A stretch of 37,240 nt of DNA from the NCBI GenBank assembly GCA_016189945.1, contig JACPRN010000173.1:1-37240 (forward strand). Direction: 5' to 3'. A program made the position numbers and the translations under genes. The notes under the pieces are model-generated. The model saw nothing but the letters and a program-made list of their open reading frames with translations. It did not search any database and had not been told where the DNA came from. Shown here piece by piece: positions 13,987 through 21,234 of this stretch; positions within the stretch are counted from its first letter, which is position 1, and each line of letters begins with the position of its first letter. Origin of the DNA: Betaproteobacteria bacterium (GTDB lineage: Bacteria; Pseudomonadota; Gammaproteobacteria; Burkholderiales; SG8-39).

Positions 13987-16125
13987 TCACGCGGCCAGAC
14001 CGAGGGCTCCTTCGAGTTCGGCAAGGGTGGCGCGCAGCGCTGCGAGCGCTTCGTCGATCTGCCCGCGCGAGATCACCAGGGGCGGCGCGAGGCGCACCAC
14101 GGTGTGGTGCGTGTCCTTGGAGAGCACGCCGCGCTCGAGCAGCGCCTCGCACACTTCGCGGGCGCTCGCCAGGGCGGGATCGAACTCCACGCCGATCAAC
14201 AGCCCCTTGCCGCGCACGGCGCGAACGAGCGGGCTCTTCAGCGCGCGCAGCTCGCGCAGAAGGTACTCGCCCAGTTCGGCGGCGCGCTCGACCAGCCCCT
14301 CGTCGATGAGCACTTCCAGCGCAGCGAGCCCCACCGCGCTGGCGAGGGGATTACCGCCGAAGGTGCTGCCGTGATCGCCGGGGGTGAAAACCTCCATGAG
14401 ATCGCGCCGGCCGAGGAACGCCGAAACCGGGAGCAATCCTCCGCCGAGCGCTTTGCCCAAGATGATGCCGTCGGGCTTGACCCCTTCATGTTCGCACGCG
14501 AACAGGCGGCCAGTGCGCCCGAGCCCGGTCTGCACCTCATCGCAGATGAGCAGTACGCCATAGTGGCGGCAGATCTCTGCGCAGGCCGCGAGGTAGCCCC
14601 GCGGCGGCACGATGATCCCGGCCTCGCCCTGGATCGGCTCGACCAGGAACGCGGCGGTGTTCGGCGTGATCGCGCGCTCAAGGGCGCGCGCGTCGCCGTA
14701 CGGAATGCGCACGAACCCGGCCGGGTAGGGGCCGAAGCCGTCGCGGTATTGCGCTTCCGAGGACATGGCGATGATCGCGGTCGAGCGGCCGTGGAAATTG
14801 CCCTCGCAGGCGATGATTTCCGCGCGGTCTGCCGCTATTGATTTGACCTTGTAGCCCCATTTGCGTGCCGCTTTGATCGCGGTTTCGACCGCCTCCAGAC
14901 CGGTATTGACCGGGAGCGCCAGGTCCTGGCCGCTCAGCTCACACAGCCGCTTGAGGAACAGCGGCAGCCGGTCGTTGTAGTAGGCGCGCGAGGTGACCGC
15001 CAGGCGCTTCGCCTGCGCGGTGAGCGCCTCGACGAGCCGCGGGTGACAGTGGCCGTGGCTCACCGCCGAATAGGCGCTCATCATGTCGAGATAGCGCCGG
15101 TCGCGCTCGTCCCACAGGACTGCGCCCTCGCCGCGCGCGAGCACGACCGGGAGCGGCTGGTAGTTGTGCGCACCGTGGCGCTCCTCCATCGCCATCAGCG
15201 AAGGTTCGCTCACCGGCGGCTGTTCGGCGAGAACGCCTTGGGCGAAGCCGATGGCGATTTCGGCCGTGGCCCCGCGGCGGTCGCGCTGCGGGTTGTACTC
15301 GGCGATTTCCAGCCCTGCCAGCGCGGGATTGCCGTGCAGCACCGAGACTGCGTCCAGAAGTTCGCCGGGTGCAATGCCGCCCGCGACCGGCGTGGAGACT
15401 CCCGGCGCCTCTTGCGGGTCGATGGCATCGAGGTCCAGCGTCACGCCAAATCCGGCCGTGCCGTCCTGGACCACGGCGAGCGCTTCGCGCAACGCCGCCG
15501 CCAGTCCGCGCTGCGCAACCTCGTGCTGGAAGACGATGCGCACGCCCAGCTTGCGCAGGAGCGCCTCCTCGCTCGGCTCGAAGCTCCTCACGCCGATCAG
15601 GCATATATGCCGCGGCGAAAGCCGGGCACCGTCCTCCAGATCGCTCAGTTCCGGCTCGCCCAAGCCGAGCAGGCACGCCAGGGGCATTCCGTGGAACGCT
15701 CCGCTCGGGGTGGTCTCCGGCGTGTGCGCGTCCATGTGCGCGTCGATCCAGATCAGTCCCAGCGGTCCGCGCTCGCGCAACGCCGCAGCCGCTCCGTTCC
15801 AGGTTCCGATGGCGCAGGAGTGGTCTCCGCCCACGACCAGGGGCAGCGCGCCCTGCGCCACGATGGCGCGCACGCGCTTTGCAACGCGCCGGCAAACGTC
15901 CTTCACCGCCTGCAGCGGCTGGTCATGCGCGGCTTCGGAAGGACGTATGGTCTCATCCCAACTCGCACGCAGCCCGCGCGCCTGCAGGCGCGAGAGGAGG
16001 CCGGCGTCGAGGAGCGCGTCCGGACCGCCGCTGCAGCGCCGATCCTGCGCGCCATCGCCGCAGGCCACGCCGACGATGGCGACCGCTCTGGCGAGCGGCG
16101 GGGTAACGAGACGAAGATCGCTCAT
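13987..16125 (-). CDS. Arginase-ornithine aminotransferase fusion protein
   Basis: One uninterrupted frame encodes 712 residues. Residues 1-300 are an arginase: manganese ligands in GGDHS (99-103), DAHMDAH (128-134) and DLDAIDP (231-237). Residues 313-712 are an ornithine aminotransferase starting [14 protein letters not shown], with [35 protein letters not shown] and the PLP lysine 558 in ILGKALGGG. The linker is about 12 residues ([11 protein letters not shown]). Together they convert arginine to urea and ornithine, and ornithine to glutamate 5-semialdehyde, with no release between domains required. The start has GGAGGAGGTG upstream. Internal ATGs at 311 and 313 could also allow a separate aminotransferase, but no stop separates the domains. 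The aldehyde dehydrogenase follows. All catalytic motifs look intact. Confidence 0.9.
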   Translation of the reverse strand: MSDLRLVTPPLARAVAIVGVACGDGAQDRRCSGGPDALLDAGLLSRLQARGLRASWDETIRPSEAAHDQPLQAVKDVCRRVAKRVRAIVAQGALPLVVGGDHSCAIGTWNGAAAALRERGPLGLIWIDAHMDAHTPETTPSGAFHGMPLACLLGLGEPELSDLEDGARLSPRHICLIGVRSFEPSEEALLRKLGVRIVFQHEVAQRGLAAALREALAVVQDGTAGFGVTLDLDAIDPQEAPGVSTPVAGGIAPGELLDAVSVLHGNPALAGLEIAEYNPQRDRRGATAEIAIGFAQGVLAEQPPVSEPSLMAMEERHGAHNYQPLPVVLARGEGAVLWDERDRRYLDMMSAYSAVSHGHCHPRLVEALTAQAKRLAVTSRAYYNDRLPLFLKRLCELSGQDLALPVNTGLEAVETAIKAARKWGYKVKSIAADRAEIIACEGNFHGRSTAIIAMSSEAQYRDGFGPYPAGFVRIPYGDARALERAITPNTAAFLVEPIQGEAGIIVPPRGYLAACAEICRHYGVLLICDEVQTGLGRTGRLFACEHEGVKPDGIILGKALGGGLLPVSAFLGRRDLMEVFTPGDHGSTFGGNPLASAVGLAALEVLIDEGLVERAAELGEYLLRELRALKSPLVRAVRGKGLLIGVEFDPALASAREVCEALLERGVLSKDTHHTVVRLAPPLVISRGQIDEALAALRATLAELEGALGLAA

Positions 16126-16434
16126 CGCACCTCCTCCAAGTTGGCCGGGCGCACTCCGATCCCCGAGCGCAGCCCTGCTTCTGTGGCAGGAGTCTAGTGA
16201 GCGGGTTCCGCGAAAGCCGTGGGGCAAGACCCGCGATTCGCCGGGATGAATCCCGCAAGAGCGGGGAGGACCAAACAGTATTTCGCTACGCCAAATGAGC
16301 CGGAACCGGCGATGCTGTTTCTTGCCGTTATTCAATCTCCACGTTTTGTGCGGTTGCTTGCAACCGCACAAAACGTGGAGACGTAATCAAAAGCAAATTC
16401 TCGCCACTTTCGTCAACACGCATCTGACCAGCCC
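16126..16434. other. Intergenic region with a long palindrome, 309 bp
   Basis: This lies between the rhomboid gene and the arginase fusion, both on the minus strand. It contains the 46-bp palindrome at 16336-16381 and a 37-bp segment (about 16390-16426) that resembles the sequence after the oxidase subunit IV gene (about 20853-20890). I found no clear promoter motif for the fusion gene and no coding sequence. Confidence 0.55.
16336..16381. repeat. Perfect 22-bp inverted repeat with a 2-base centre
   Basis: Arms at 16336-16357 and 16360-16381 are fully complementary over 22 bases, starting TCTCCACG and ending CGTGGAGA, with TT between them. This is far longer and more perfect than an ordinary terminator and lacks a T-run on either side. 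It could form a cruciform, or an RNA hairpin after the rhomboid message. Confidence 0.9.
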
Positions 16435-17055
16435 CTAGCGCCCGCCGAACGGCGGCCGGCCGCGCCAGTACTGAATCAGCAGCCACGATCCGAGCATGCC
16501 ACCCAGGTGCGCAAAGTGCGCAACGCCGGCCTGGGTTCCGGTCACGCCGAGGTACAGTTCGAGCAATCCGTAGAGCGTCACGAACAGCCATGCGGGCATC
16601 GGGATCGGCGGAATGAGCAGGACGATCGTACGGTGCGGAAAGTAGCGCGCGTAGCCGAGCAACAGCCCGAAAACGCCGCCGGAAGCGCCCACGGTCGGGT
16701 ATGGGTTGGCGACCACCACGCTGGAGAACACCAGTTGCGTGATCGCCGCCGCGATCACGCTCGCCAAGTAGAGGTTGAGGAAGCGCGCCGGACCCCACAG
16801 GCGTTCGAGTTCGCCGCCGAACATGTACAGCGCGAACATGTTGACGAAGAGGTGCCAGAAGCTCGCGTGGAGAAAGCTGTAGGTGAGCAACTGCCAGGGC
16901 GAGAAACCGAAATATCCGCGCCCCGGAAACGGCGATCCGATCGGCCAGAGCGCGAAATAATAGCTGAGCGCGTCACCGAGGAAGTTGTCGGCAAAGAATA
17001 GGACGACGTTGGCGGCGATGAGTGCCCGGGTTATCGGAGGGAGGGCGTAAAACAC
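16435..17055 (-). CDS. Rhomboid-family intramembrane serine protease
   Basis: This 206-residue protein of about six membrane segments has all rhomboid landmarks: the HLFVNM segment (68-73), the catalytic serine 125 in GASGGVFG, and histidine 183 in HFAHLGGMLGS. It would cut transmembrane segments of other proteins within the inner membrane; substrates are unknown. Before the serine comes the FLHASFWHL loop typical of the family. The first available start is GTG at 17055, with no strong ribosome binding site. It is probably monocistronic, with a palindrome about 54 bases after its stop. Confidence 0.85.
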   Translation of the reverse strand: MFYALPPITRALIAANVVLFFADNFLGDALSYYFALWPIGSPFPGRGYFGFSPWQLLTYSFLHASFWHLFVNMFALYMFGGELERLWGPARFLNLYLASVIAAAITQLVFSSVVVANPYPTVGASGGVFGLLLGYARYFPHRTIVLLIPPIPMPAWLFVTLYGLLELYLGVTGTQAGVAHFAHLGGMLGSWLLIQYWRGRPPFGGR

Positions 17056-17163
17056 AAACCGGCTTGCGTCCGAGGAGGCGTTGACAAGAGCAATGGTATC
17101 CCCCGGTTCATGCTTTGCACACTGCCGGGCCGGGCGCAGGCCGGGCGCCCGCGCTGACCGGAC

Positions 17164-17490
17164 TTAGTGCAGCGTCCGGGCGAAGGTCCGGCCGCGCAGC
17201 AGCTCGAAGGCTTCCGGACGCTCGGAAACCACATCGGAGATGGCGGTGCCGATCTGCGTGTAGGCCTCTTCGAGGTCCTGTTCGCCGATCAGCCCGGAAA
17301 AACCGATGTCGGTGACAAAGAGCTTCGGTTCGCCGTCCGGCGCGGCGATGTCCTCGGAAGCCATTAAGGCCAGGTCCTTGATCGCAAATCCGGTGAGCTC
17401 GGGGCAGCGCCCGAAGAGTTCCCTGATCTGCGTTTCGACCTCCGCCGCGGCTCGGCGCAACTTCCGGTCCGAAATCGCAGTCGTTTTCAT
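17164..17490 (-). CDS. Conserved-looking hypothetical protein, 108 aa
   Basis: This 108-residue soluble protein starts at an ATG with AAGGAGA six bases upstream, a strong site. It begins with a basic helix (SDRKLRRAAAEVETQIRELF) and continues into a mixed acidic region containing KLFVTDIGFSGLIGEQD and DVVSERPEAFELLRG. There is no signal peptide, membrane segment or metal motif (one cysteine only). I do not recognise a family. Codon usage resembles neighbouring genes. A weak minus-strand promoter (TTGGAC, 17 bases, TAACTT) lies about 50 bases upstream. Confidence 0.65.
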   Translation of the reverse strand: MKTTAISDRKLRRAAAEVETQIRELFGRCPELTGFAIKDLALMASEDIAAPDGEPKLFVTDIGFSGLIGEQDLEEAYTQIGTAISDVVSERPEAFELLRGRTFARTLH

Positions 17491-17874
17491 AAGGGTCTCC
17501 TTGGTCGAAGGTCTTGATGGCTGCCAAGTTATCGTCAGCGCCCGGTTTGTCCAATAGGGTGATCCCCGCAATTTGCGCGGCGGAAAACCTGTGCCGGGGC
17601 AAGCGATCGGCATGCGGGCGGTTGCGCGTCCGTGCGGTAGTGCGAAAAGTCGGGTGATATCTGCGCGGAACTACGTAGGAATACCCATGCTTCGCGTCGA
17701 TCGCGATCGTCTCGCGCTTCAACGCGGCTGCCCGCGGCGGGGGTGCTGCGCCGGAAATGCATCTCCGCGCGGACCGCAGCACCCCCTACGAGAAGTTGAC
17801 CGACGTTATGGGTTTGGCACAGAAAGCCGGGATTACCAGGATCGCATTCGTCACCGCGCCGCCGAACTAGATCG
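17491..17874. other. Intergenic region holding an ExbD remnant, 384 bp
   Basis: Apart from a decayed ExbD end (17690-17870) and the upstream region of the 108-residue gene, I see nothing here. A 12-bp inverted repeat (17739-17750 with 17775-17786) lies within the remnant. Confidence 0.5.
17690..17870 (+). pseudogene. ExbD/TolR C-terminal remnant
   Basis: In the frame ending at TAG 17868-17870 the DNA reads HLRADRSTPYEKLTDVMG then AQKAGITRIAFVTAPPN, a clear match to the periplasmic C-terminal end of ExbD, the TonB-system proton-channel subunit. About 20 codons upstream in another frame comes LRVDRDRLALQRG, which resembles the preceding ExbD strand. So there is a frameshift plus a small internal deletion. 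The N-terminal membrane helix is missing, and no ExbB or TonB gene is nearby. It is a broken gene left from a lost transport locus. Confidence 0.65.
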
Positions 17875-18087
17875 TCAGGCGGTTTTCACCAGGGATAGCT
17901 TCCTGCCGCTCAGATCGAGGGAATTGAGAAAGTCCCGGAGCGCGATGATCTTGTCGGTCCCCTTAAGTTGGGCCAGGCAGTTGAAATCGCCGGCGCAGTC
18001 CGTAAGCCGCAATTCCCTGTCAAACCACGTTTGACCCAAGCTGTAGTGCACGACCGTATTGCCAAGATGGAACACCTGAGTTTTCAT
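17875..18087 (-). CDS. Small protein of unknown function, 70 aa, FNR-type promoter
   Basis: The ATG at 18087 has GGAG eight bases upstream and gives a 70-residue protein starting MKTQVFHLGNTVVHYSLGQT, with DCAGDFNCLAQLKG in the middle (two cysteines) and a basic end. A longer frame starting at 18201 would include the predicted transcription start, so the shorter start is preferred. I recognise no domain. The predicted FNR-type promoter about 104 bases upstream suggests induction when oxygen is low. It is convergent with the ExbD remnant. Confidence 0.6.
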   Translation of the reverse strand: MKTQVFHLGNTVVHYSLGQTWFDRELRLTDCAGDFNCLAQLKGTDKIIALRDFLNSLDLSGRKLSLVKTA

Positions 18088-18504
18088 CCACACTCTCCAG
18101 AAACTTTCCGATGACAGCTTCGCCATAGCTCCTTTTGAATCCTCGAAAGCGCGCGCCTCGATTTCCGCGACGCACCCGCATCCGAGTTCACGGCAAAACA
18201 TTAGCGGCGCGACGTGCGCGGCAATTGATCTATATCAAACCGTCTTTCCTAACCCTCGAAGCCGACGTGGAAAATGCACGCCGACCCTGAAGGTGCAATG
18301 GAATTTCCCAGGCGGCGGATGCGCCGGCTCCGGTTTCGCGACCGCGGCGTATCGATCTGACATCGGGATAATCTTTCGCCGGCGGCGGAACTTGGCCGGA
18401 AGGGGTCGGGTCGAAATAACGCCCCACAATGGCGGGCCGCGCTCGTTTCAGACGAGCGGCCGCCGGGGGTGTTGTCGATCCAAATTCAATAGGAGAAAGT
18501 CAAA
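18088..18504. other. Divergent intergenic region, 417 bp
   Basis: This holds the FNR-type promoter at 18198-18238 for the minus-strand 70-residue gene, and the leader of the plus-strand 93-residue gene. That leader contains a hairpin, GCTCGT (18441-18446) with ACGAGC (18452-18457), extendable by flanking GGCC blocks, about 50 bases before the ATG. I see nothing else between 18240 and 18430. Confidence 0.55.
18198..18238 (-). promoter_or_regulatory. FNR/Anr-type class II promoter before the 70-aa gene
   Basis: TTGATCTATATCAA at 18225-18238 is a perfect TTGAT-N4-ATCAA box. A minus-strand hexamer TAATGT lies at 18203-18198, with the same 33.5-base spacing to the box centre as at the other three sites, giving a start near 18191. 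No comparable hexamer lies at that distance on the plus strand. Confidence 0.7.
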
Positions 18505-18786
18505 ATGGCAGCTCAAGTTCAGAATGTATCGATCGATCCAAGACAAGCGTCGCGACTTCTTCAGATGACATGGAAAGAGATCAACGAGCCGGGAGCATAC
18601 GTCGAGGTCGGTTCGGGCGACCTTTACCGCATCCCGAAAGAAGCTCTGCTTGAAGGGTCTTCGCCCTTGATCCGCAAGGAGAGCTCTGGCTCGTCAACCT
18701 TGCTGCAGATCAGCAAGAATCCCTACATAACGACCTTCGAAGCGCGCATGGTCTGCGCCGAGCACAACGTGCAGCCGAATTTCTGA
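18505..18786 (+). CDS. Conserved-looking small protein, 93 aa
   Basis: This 93-residue soluble protein starts after an excellent site (AGGAGAAAG) and is followed 24 bases later by a strong intrinsic terminator, both signs of a well-expressed single-gene unit. It reads WKEINEPGAYVEVGSGDLYR, then IPKEALLEGSSPLIRKES, then LLQISKNPYITTFEARM and ends EHNVQPNF. There is one cysteine and no signal peptide. The GxYVEVxxGDLYRIPKEAL pattern looks like a conserved domain, but I cannot assign a function. The leader carries a hairpin about 50 bases upstream. Confidence 0.75.
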   Translation: MAAQVQNVSIDPRQASRLLQMTWKEINEPGAYVEVGSGDLYRIPKEALLEGSSPLIRKESSGSSTLLQISKNPYITTFEARMVCAEHNVQPNF

Positions 18787-18810
18787 TCCGGGTTCTCGGC
18801 GACATTCTGT

Positions 18811-18840
18811 GGAGGCCTGCTTCGAGCAGGCCTCCTTTTT
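18811..18840 (+). terminator. Intrinsic terminator after the 93-aa gene
   Basis: An 11-bp perfect GC-rich stem, GGAGGCCTGCT then TCG then AGCAGGCCTCC, is followed by TTTTTCTT. This is a textbook rho-independent terminator. Confidence 0.95.
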
Positions 18841-18915
18841 CTTGGGGTCACGGCACCCTTTCCCGCCGCCGAATGAAAAGCGGGATCTGACCGGGTCTGA
18901 CCGCGCAAACCCCCT

Positions 18916-19482
18916 TTACCGAATTGGAAAGAGGATCTGCGGACCGCTCGGAGGTTCCGGAAGCTCGGGACGCTTCGGAATGCCAGCGGCAAACCATACC
19001 AGGTTGGTATTGCGGATGAGGAGTACCGGGCTCGCGCAATCAACCGGCGCCGGGTCCAGAACATCGTCGATCCTGAAGTCACCGTTTGGGTCAAGCCGGA
19101 CGCCGGCGAGGTTGGTGTTGCGTTCGGTGAATGGAGCGGCAGCTTCACAAATCAGGGTGGCGAACACGTTCGGGTTGTTGGGGTTGCCTCCGATGTTGTT
19201 GCCTCCGCCGAGCAGGAGACCCCTCCCGTCAACCGTGATCGCCCCGCCGGCTCTCACCGTGGCCCTCAGCACCCTGATCACCCAGGGTTGTCCGGCAGGC
19301 TGGACTCCGCGGACAATGTTGCGATTTACGACCTCGGCCTGAGCGGCTTGTCCCACGCCACTCGAAACCGGAATCACCCCGATACCACCATCGAATTGAA
19401 CCAGGTTGTCGGCCGCCACGAGCGGTGCTGCGGCCATGCCTGCGACGATCCCTAAAGCAGCTACGATTGGACGGGTCTTCAT
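18916..19482 (-). CDS. Exported protein of unknown function, 188 aa
   Basis: The start has AGGAGG upstream. A signal peptide (MKTRPIVAALGIVAGMAAAP, ending near VAA-D) leads to a mature part of about 164 residues rich in Asn, Gly, Val and Pro, with repeated short beta-strand patterns (VDGRGLLLGGGNNIGGNPNN) and two cysteines (LICEAAAP and VDCASP) that may pair. It should be periplasmic or secreted. It has its own transcription unit, convergent with the 93-residue gene and divergent from heme O synthase. I recognise no named domain. Confidence 0.75.
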   Translation of the reverse strand: MKTRPIVAALGIVAGMAAAPLVAADNLVQFDGGIGVIPVSSGVGQAAQAEVVNRNIVRGVQPAGQPWVIRVLRATVRAGGAITVDGRGLLLGGGNNIGGNPNNPNVFATLICEAAAPFTERNTNLAGVRLDPNGDFRIDDVLDPAPVDCASPVLLIRNTNLVWFAAGIPKRPELPEPPSGPQILFPIR

Positions 19483-19745
19483 GCTGTTTGCCTCCTAGTG
19501 ATGGACCTTGGTCTGATGCACCGGCATCGTGACGCTTGTGCGAGCGATGTACAGACGTCGACGCGACACACAGTGAATCTAGCGTGCGAACAAAGAGCGC
19601 CGGTCGATTATTCCGTGGACAGAATCTCTTGGGTCGATCAAGGGAAAAGGGGGCGACGCTCCGACCTCAATCTTCGGGTTGATTTATCGGCGCGCATGTT
19701 GGAAGCTATACGGTTGTGGTCCAACCGATCAACCCTGAACCGGCA

Positions 19746-20675
19746 ATGGAAACCCGCATGTCTCAGACCGGCGACGCAGGCGTGGCGCAGCCGCGCGCGC
19801 TCGGTGCGCAGTCGCGCGCGCGGCTGTTTTTCGACCTGTTCAAGCTGCGCATCGGGCTGGTAATCGGCCTTACCGCGCTCGCCGGGATGGCGGTGGCGCC
19901 GGGGCCGCCGCTGCCCGGTTGGCGCATTCTTGGCCTTGCTTTGGCGGTCACGACGGCCGCTGCCGCTGCAGGCGCCTACAATCAATACGCCGAGCGCGAT
20001 CTCGACGCCCGCATGGGCCGAACGCGCCGCCGCGCGTTTGTAACCGGCCGGCTGCACCCCGGCAGAGGCTGGCTCGCCGCCATCATTGCGCTCGGTGCGC
20101 TCGGCATAGCGCTCGGGGCAGTGGCCACCAATGTGGTTGCGGCAGGCTACATTTTCCTCGGTGCGTTCACCTACGGCGTCGTCTACACGGCATGGCTGAA
20201 GCGCCGCACCTGGTGGAACATCGTCGTCGGCGGACTCGCGGGCAGTTTCGCGGTGCTCGCCGGCGCCGCGGCGGCGGCGCCCTCGGCGCCCGCGCCCCTG
20301 CCGCTTGCGTTCGCGCTCATCCTGTTCCTGTGGACGCCGCCCCATTTCTGGAGCCTCGCGATCGCCTTCCGCCCCGACTACGAGGCGGCCGGAATACCGA
20401 TGCTGCCGGTCGTGGTCGGCGACGAGCGCGCCGCGCGCGCGATATTCGCGGGTTCGATCCTGCTGGTGATCGCCTCGTTCATCCCGGCGCTCATCGGCTT
20501 GGGGTGGCTCTACCTCTTCGCCGCGGCGAGCGGCGGCTACTGGCTGCTCCTGAAGAGCGCGCAGCTTGTGATCGCGCCCAGCCGCCACGCCGCGATGGTG
20601 AACTTCCACGCTTCGCTTGCGCAGCTCGCGCTGCTGCTTGTTGCCGCCATTGCCGACGCCGCGCTGCTGGCGTGA
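19746..20675 (+). CDS. ctaB: Protoheme IX farnesyltransferase (heme O synthase)
   Basis: This protein of about 309 residues with eight or nine membrane segments adds a farnesyl group to heme b to make heme O, the precursor of heme A for the oxidase next door. The prenyl-diphosphate-binding motif is YNQYAERDLDARMGRTRRRA. TWWNIVVGGLAG and the second motif WTPPHFWSLAIAFRPDY are also present. The start at 19746 is uncertain, since ATG at 19758 is nearly as good. It points toward the minus-strand oxidase cluster, with a dispersed repeat between them. A heme A synthase (CtaA) is not in the window. Confidence 0.9.
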   Translation: METRMSQTGDAGVAQPRALGAQSRARLFFDLFKLRIGLVIGLTALAGMAVAPGPPLPGWRILGLALAVTTAAAAAGAYNQYAERDLDARMGRTRRRAFVTGRLHPGRGWLAAIIALGALGIALGAVATNVVAAGYIFLGAFTYGVVYTAWLKRRTWWNIVVGGLAGSFAVLAGAAAAAPSAPAPLPLAFALILFLWTPPHFWSLAIAFRPDYEAAGIPMLPVVVGDERAARAIFAGSILLVIASFIPALIGLGWLYLFAAASGGYWLLLKSAQLVIAPSRHAAMVNFHASLAQLALLLVAAIADAALLA

Positions 20676-20685
20676 GGCGCGTCTA

Positions 20686-20824
20686 TTAAGGATTACATAC
20701 CCGCTTGTCGTGCCTCCGTCATCCCCGCGTGGTAAACATGCCCCCGCGGAAGCGGGGGCGGGGATCCAGTGCTCATCGCTGAACCACTCTGGATTCCCGC
20801 TTGCGCGGGAATGACAGGGAATTA
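20686..20824. repeat. Dispersed palindromic repeat, copy C (inverted relative to A and B)
   Basis: The left border TTAAGGATTACATACCCGC, then CGTGCCTCCGTCATCCCCGCG, matches the reverse complement of copy A. The core GATCCAGTGCTCATCGCTGA is the reverse complement of copy A's core. The module TGGTAAACATGCCCCCGCGG sits beside the GGATCC end of the core here, but beside the GAATCC end in copy B. It lies between convergent ctaB and the oxidase cluster. Confidence 0.75.
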
Positions 20825-20906
20825 GGCGTTGGTTTTGCTTTTTTTCAATAAGAAGAGCAAATTTTCGGCGATTGCGTCAACACTCGCCTGATTGGTGCCT
20901 GAAGTC

Positions 20907-21224
20907 TTACTTCAGAAACACCGCCAGGCGCGTCAGGAACGTGTAGTCGCCTTCGATCGCCATGAGCGCGATCAAGACCAGCAGACAGCCCGGAGGAACC
21001 AGGATCGCGAATTTGAGCGCCAGCCTCTCCCAGGCCATGTGCATGAAGATGGACACGATCAGGCCGGCCTTCAGCAGCATGAAGATGAGGATCAGCGACC
21101 AGCGCAGGTAGCCCTGGAGGTGAAAGTAGTCGACGAGATAGGACAGGGTACTCAGAACGAAAAGCATCCCCCATATCCACAGGTAGATGCTGATCGGATG
21201 CTGCTGGCCTTGTGCGTGGTCCAT
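20907..21224 (-). CDS. Cytochrome c oxidase subunit IV family protein
   Basis: This 105-residue protein has three membrane segments (about residues 12-32, 40-61, 72-92): IYLWIWGMLFVLSTLSYLVD, WSLILIFMLLKAGLIVSIFMHM and LAILVPPGCLLVLIALM-like stretches. The central KAGLIVSIFMHM is typical of the bacterial subunit IV/CyoD-like family. It has no redox centre and probably stabilises the complex in the inner membrane. It is the last gene of the cluster, ten bases after subunit III. Confidence 0.85.
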   Translation of the reverse strand: MDHAQGQQHPISIYLWIWGMLFVLSTLSYLVDYFHLQGYLRWSLILIFMLLKAGLIVSIFMHMAWERLALKFAILVPPGCLLVLIALMAIEGDYTFLTRLAVFLK

Positions 21225-21234
21225 GCCGTTGCCT

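Noticed and set aside
12801-16197. Long plus-strand frames opposite the dehydrogenase and arginase fusion
   Set aside because: The minus-strand proteins have full catalytic motifs, and the plus-strand translations are low-complexity.
17739-17786. 12-bp inverted repeat that might be a terminator
   Set aside because: It falls within the ExbD remnant, has a 24-base loop and no T-run, so it is probably incidental.
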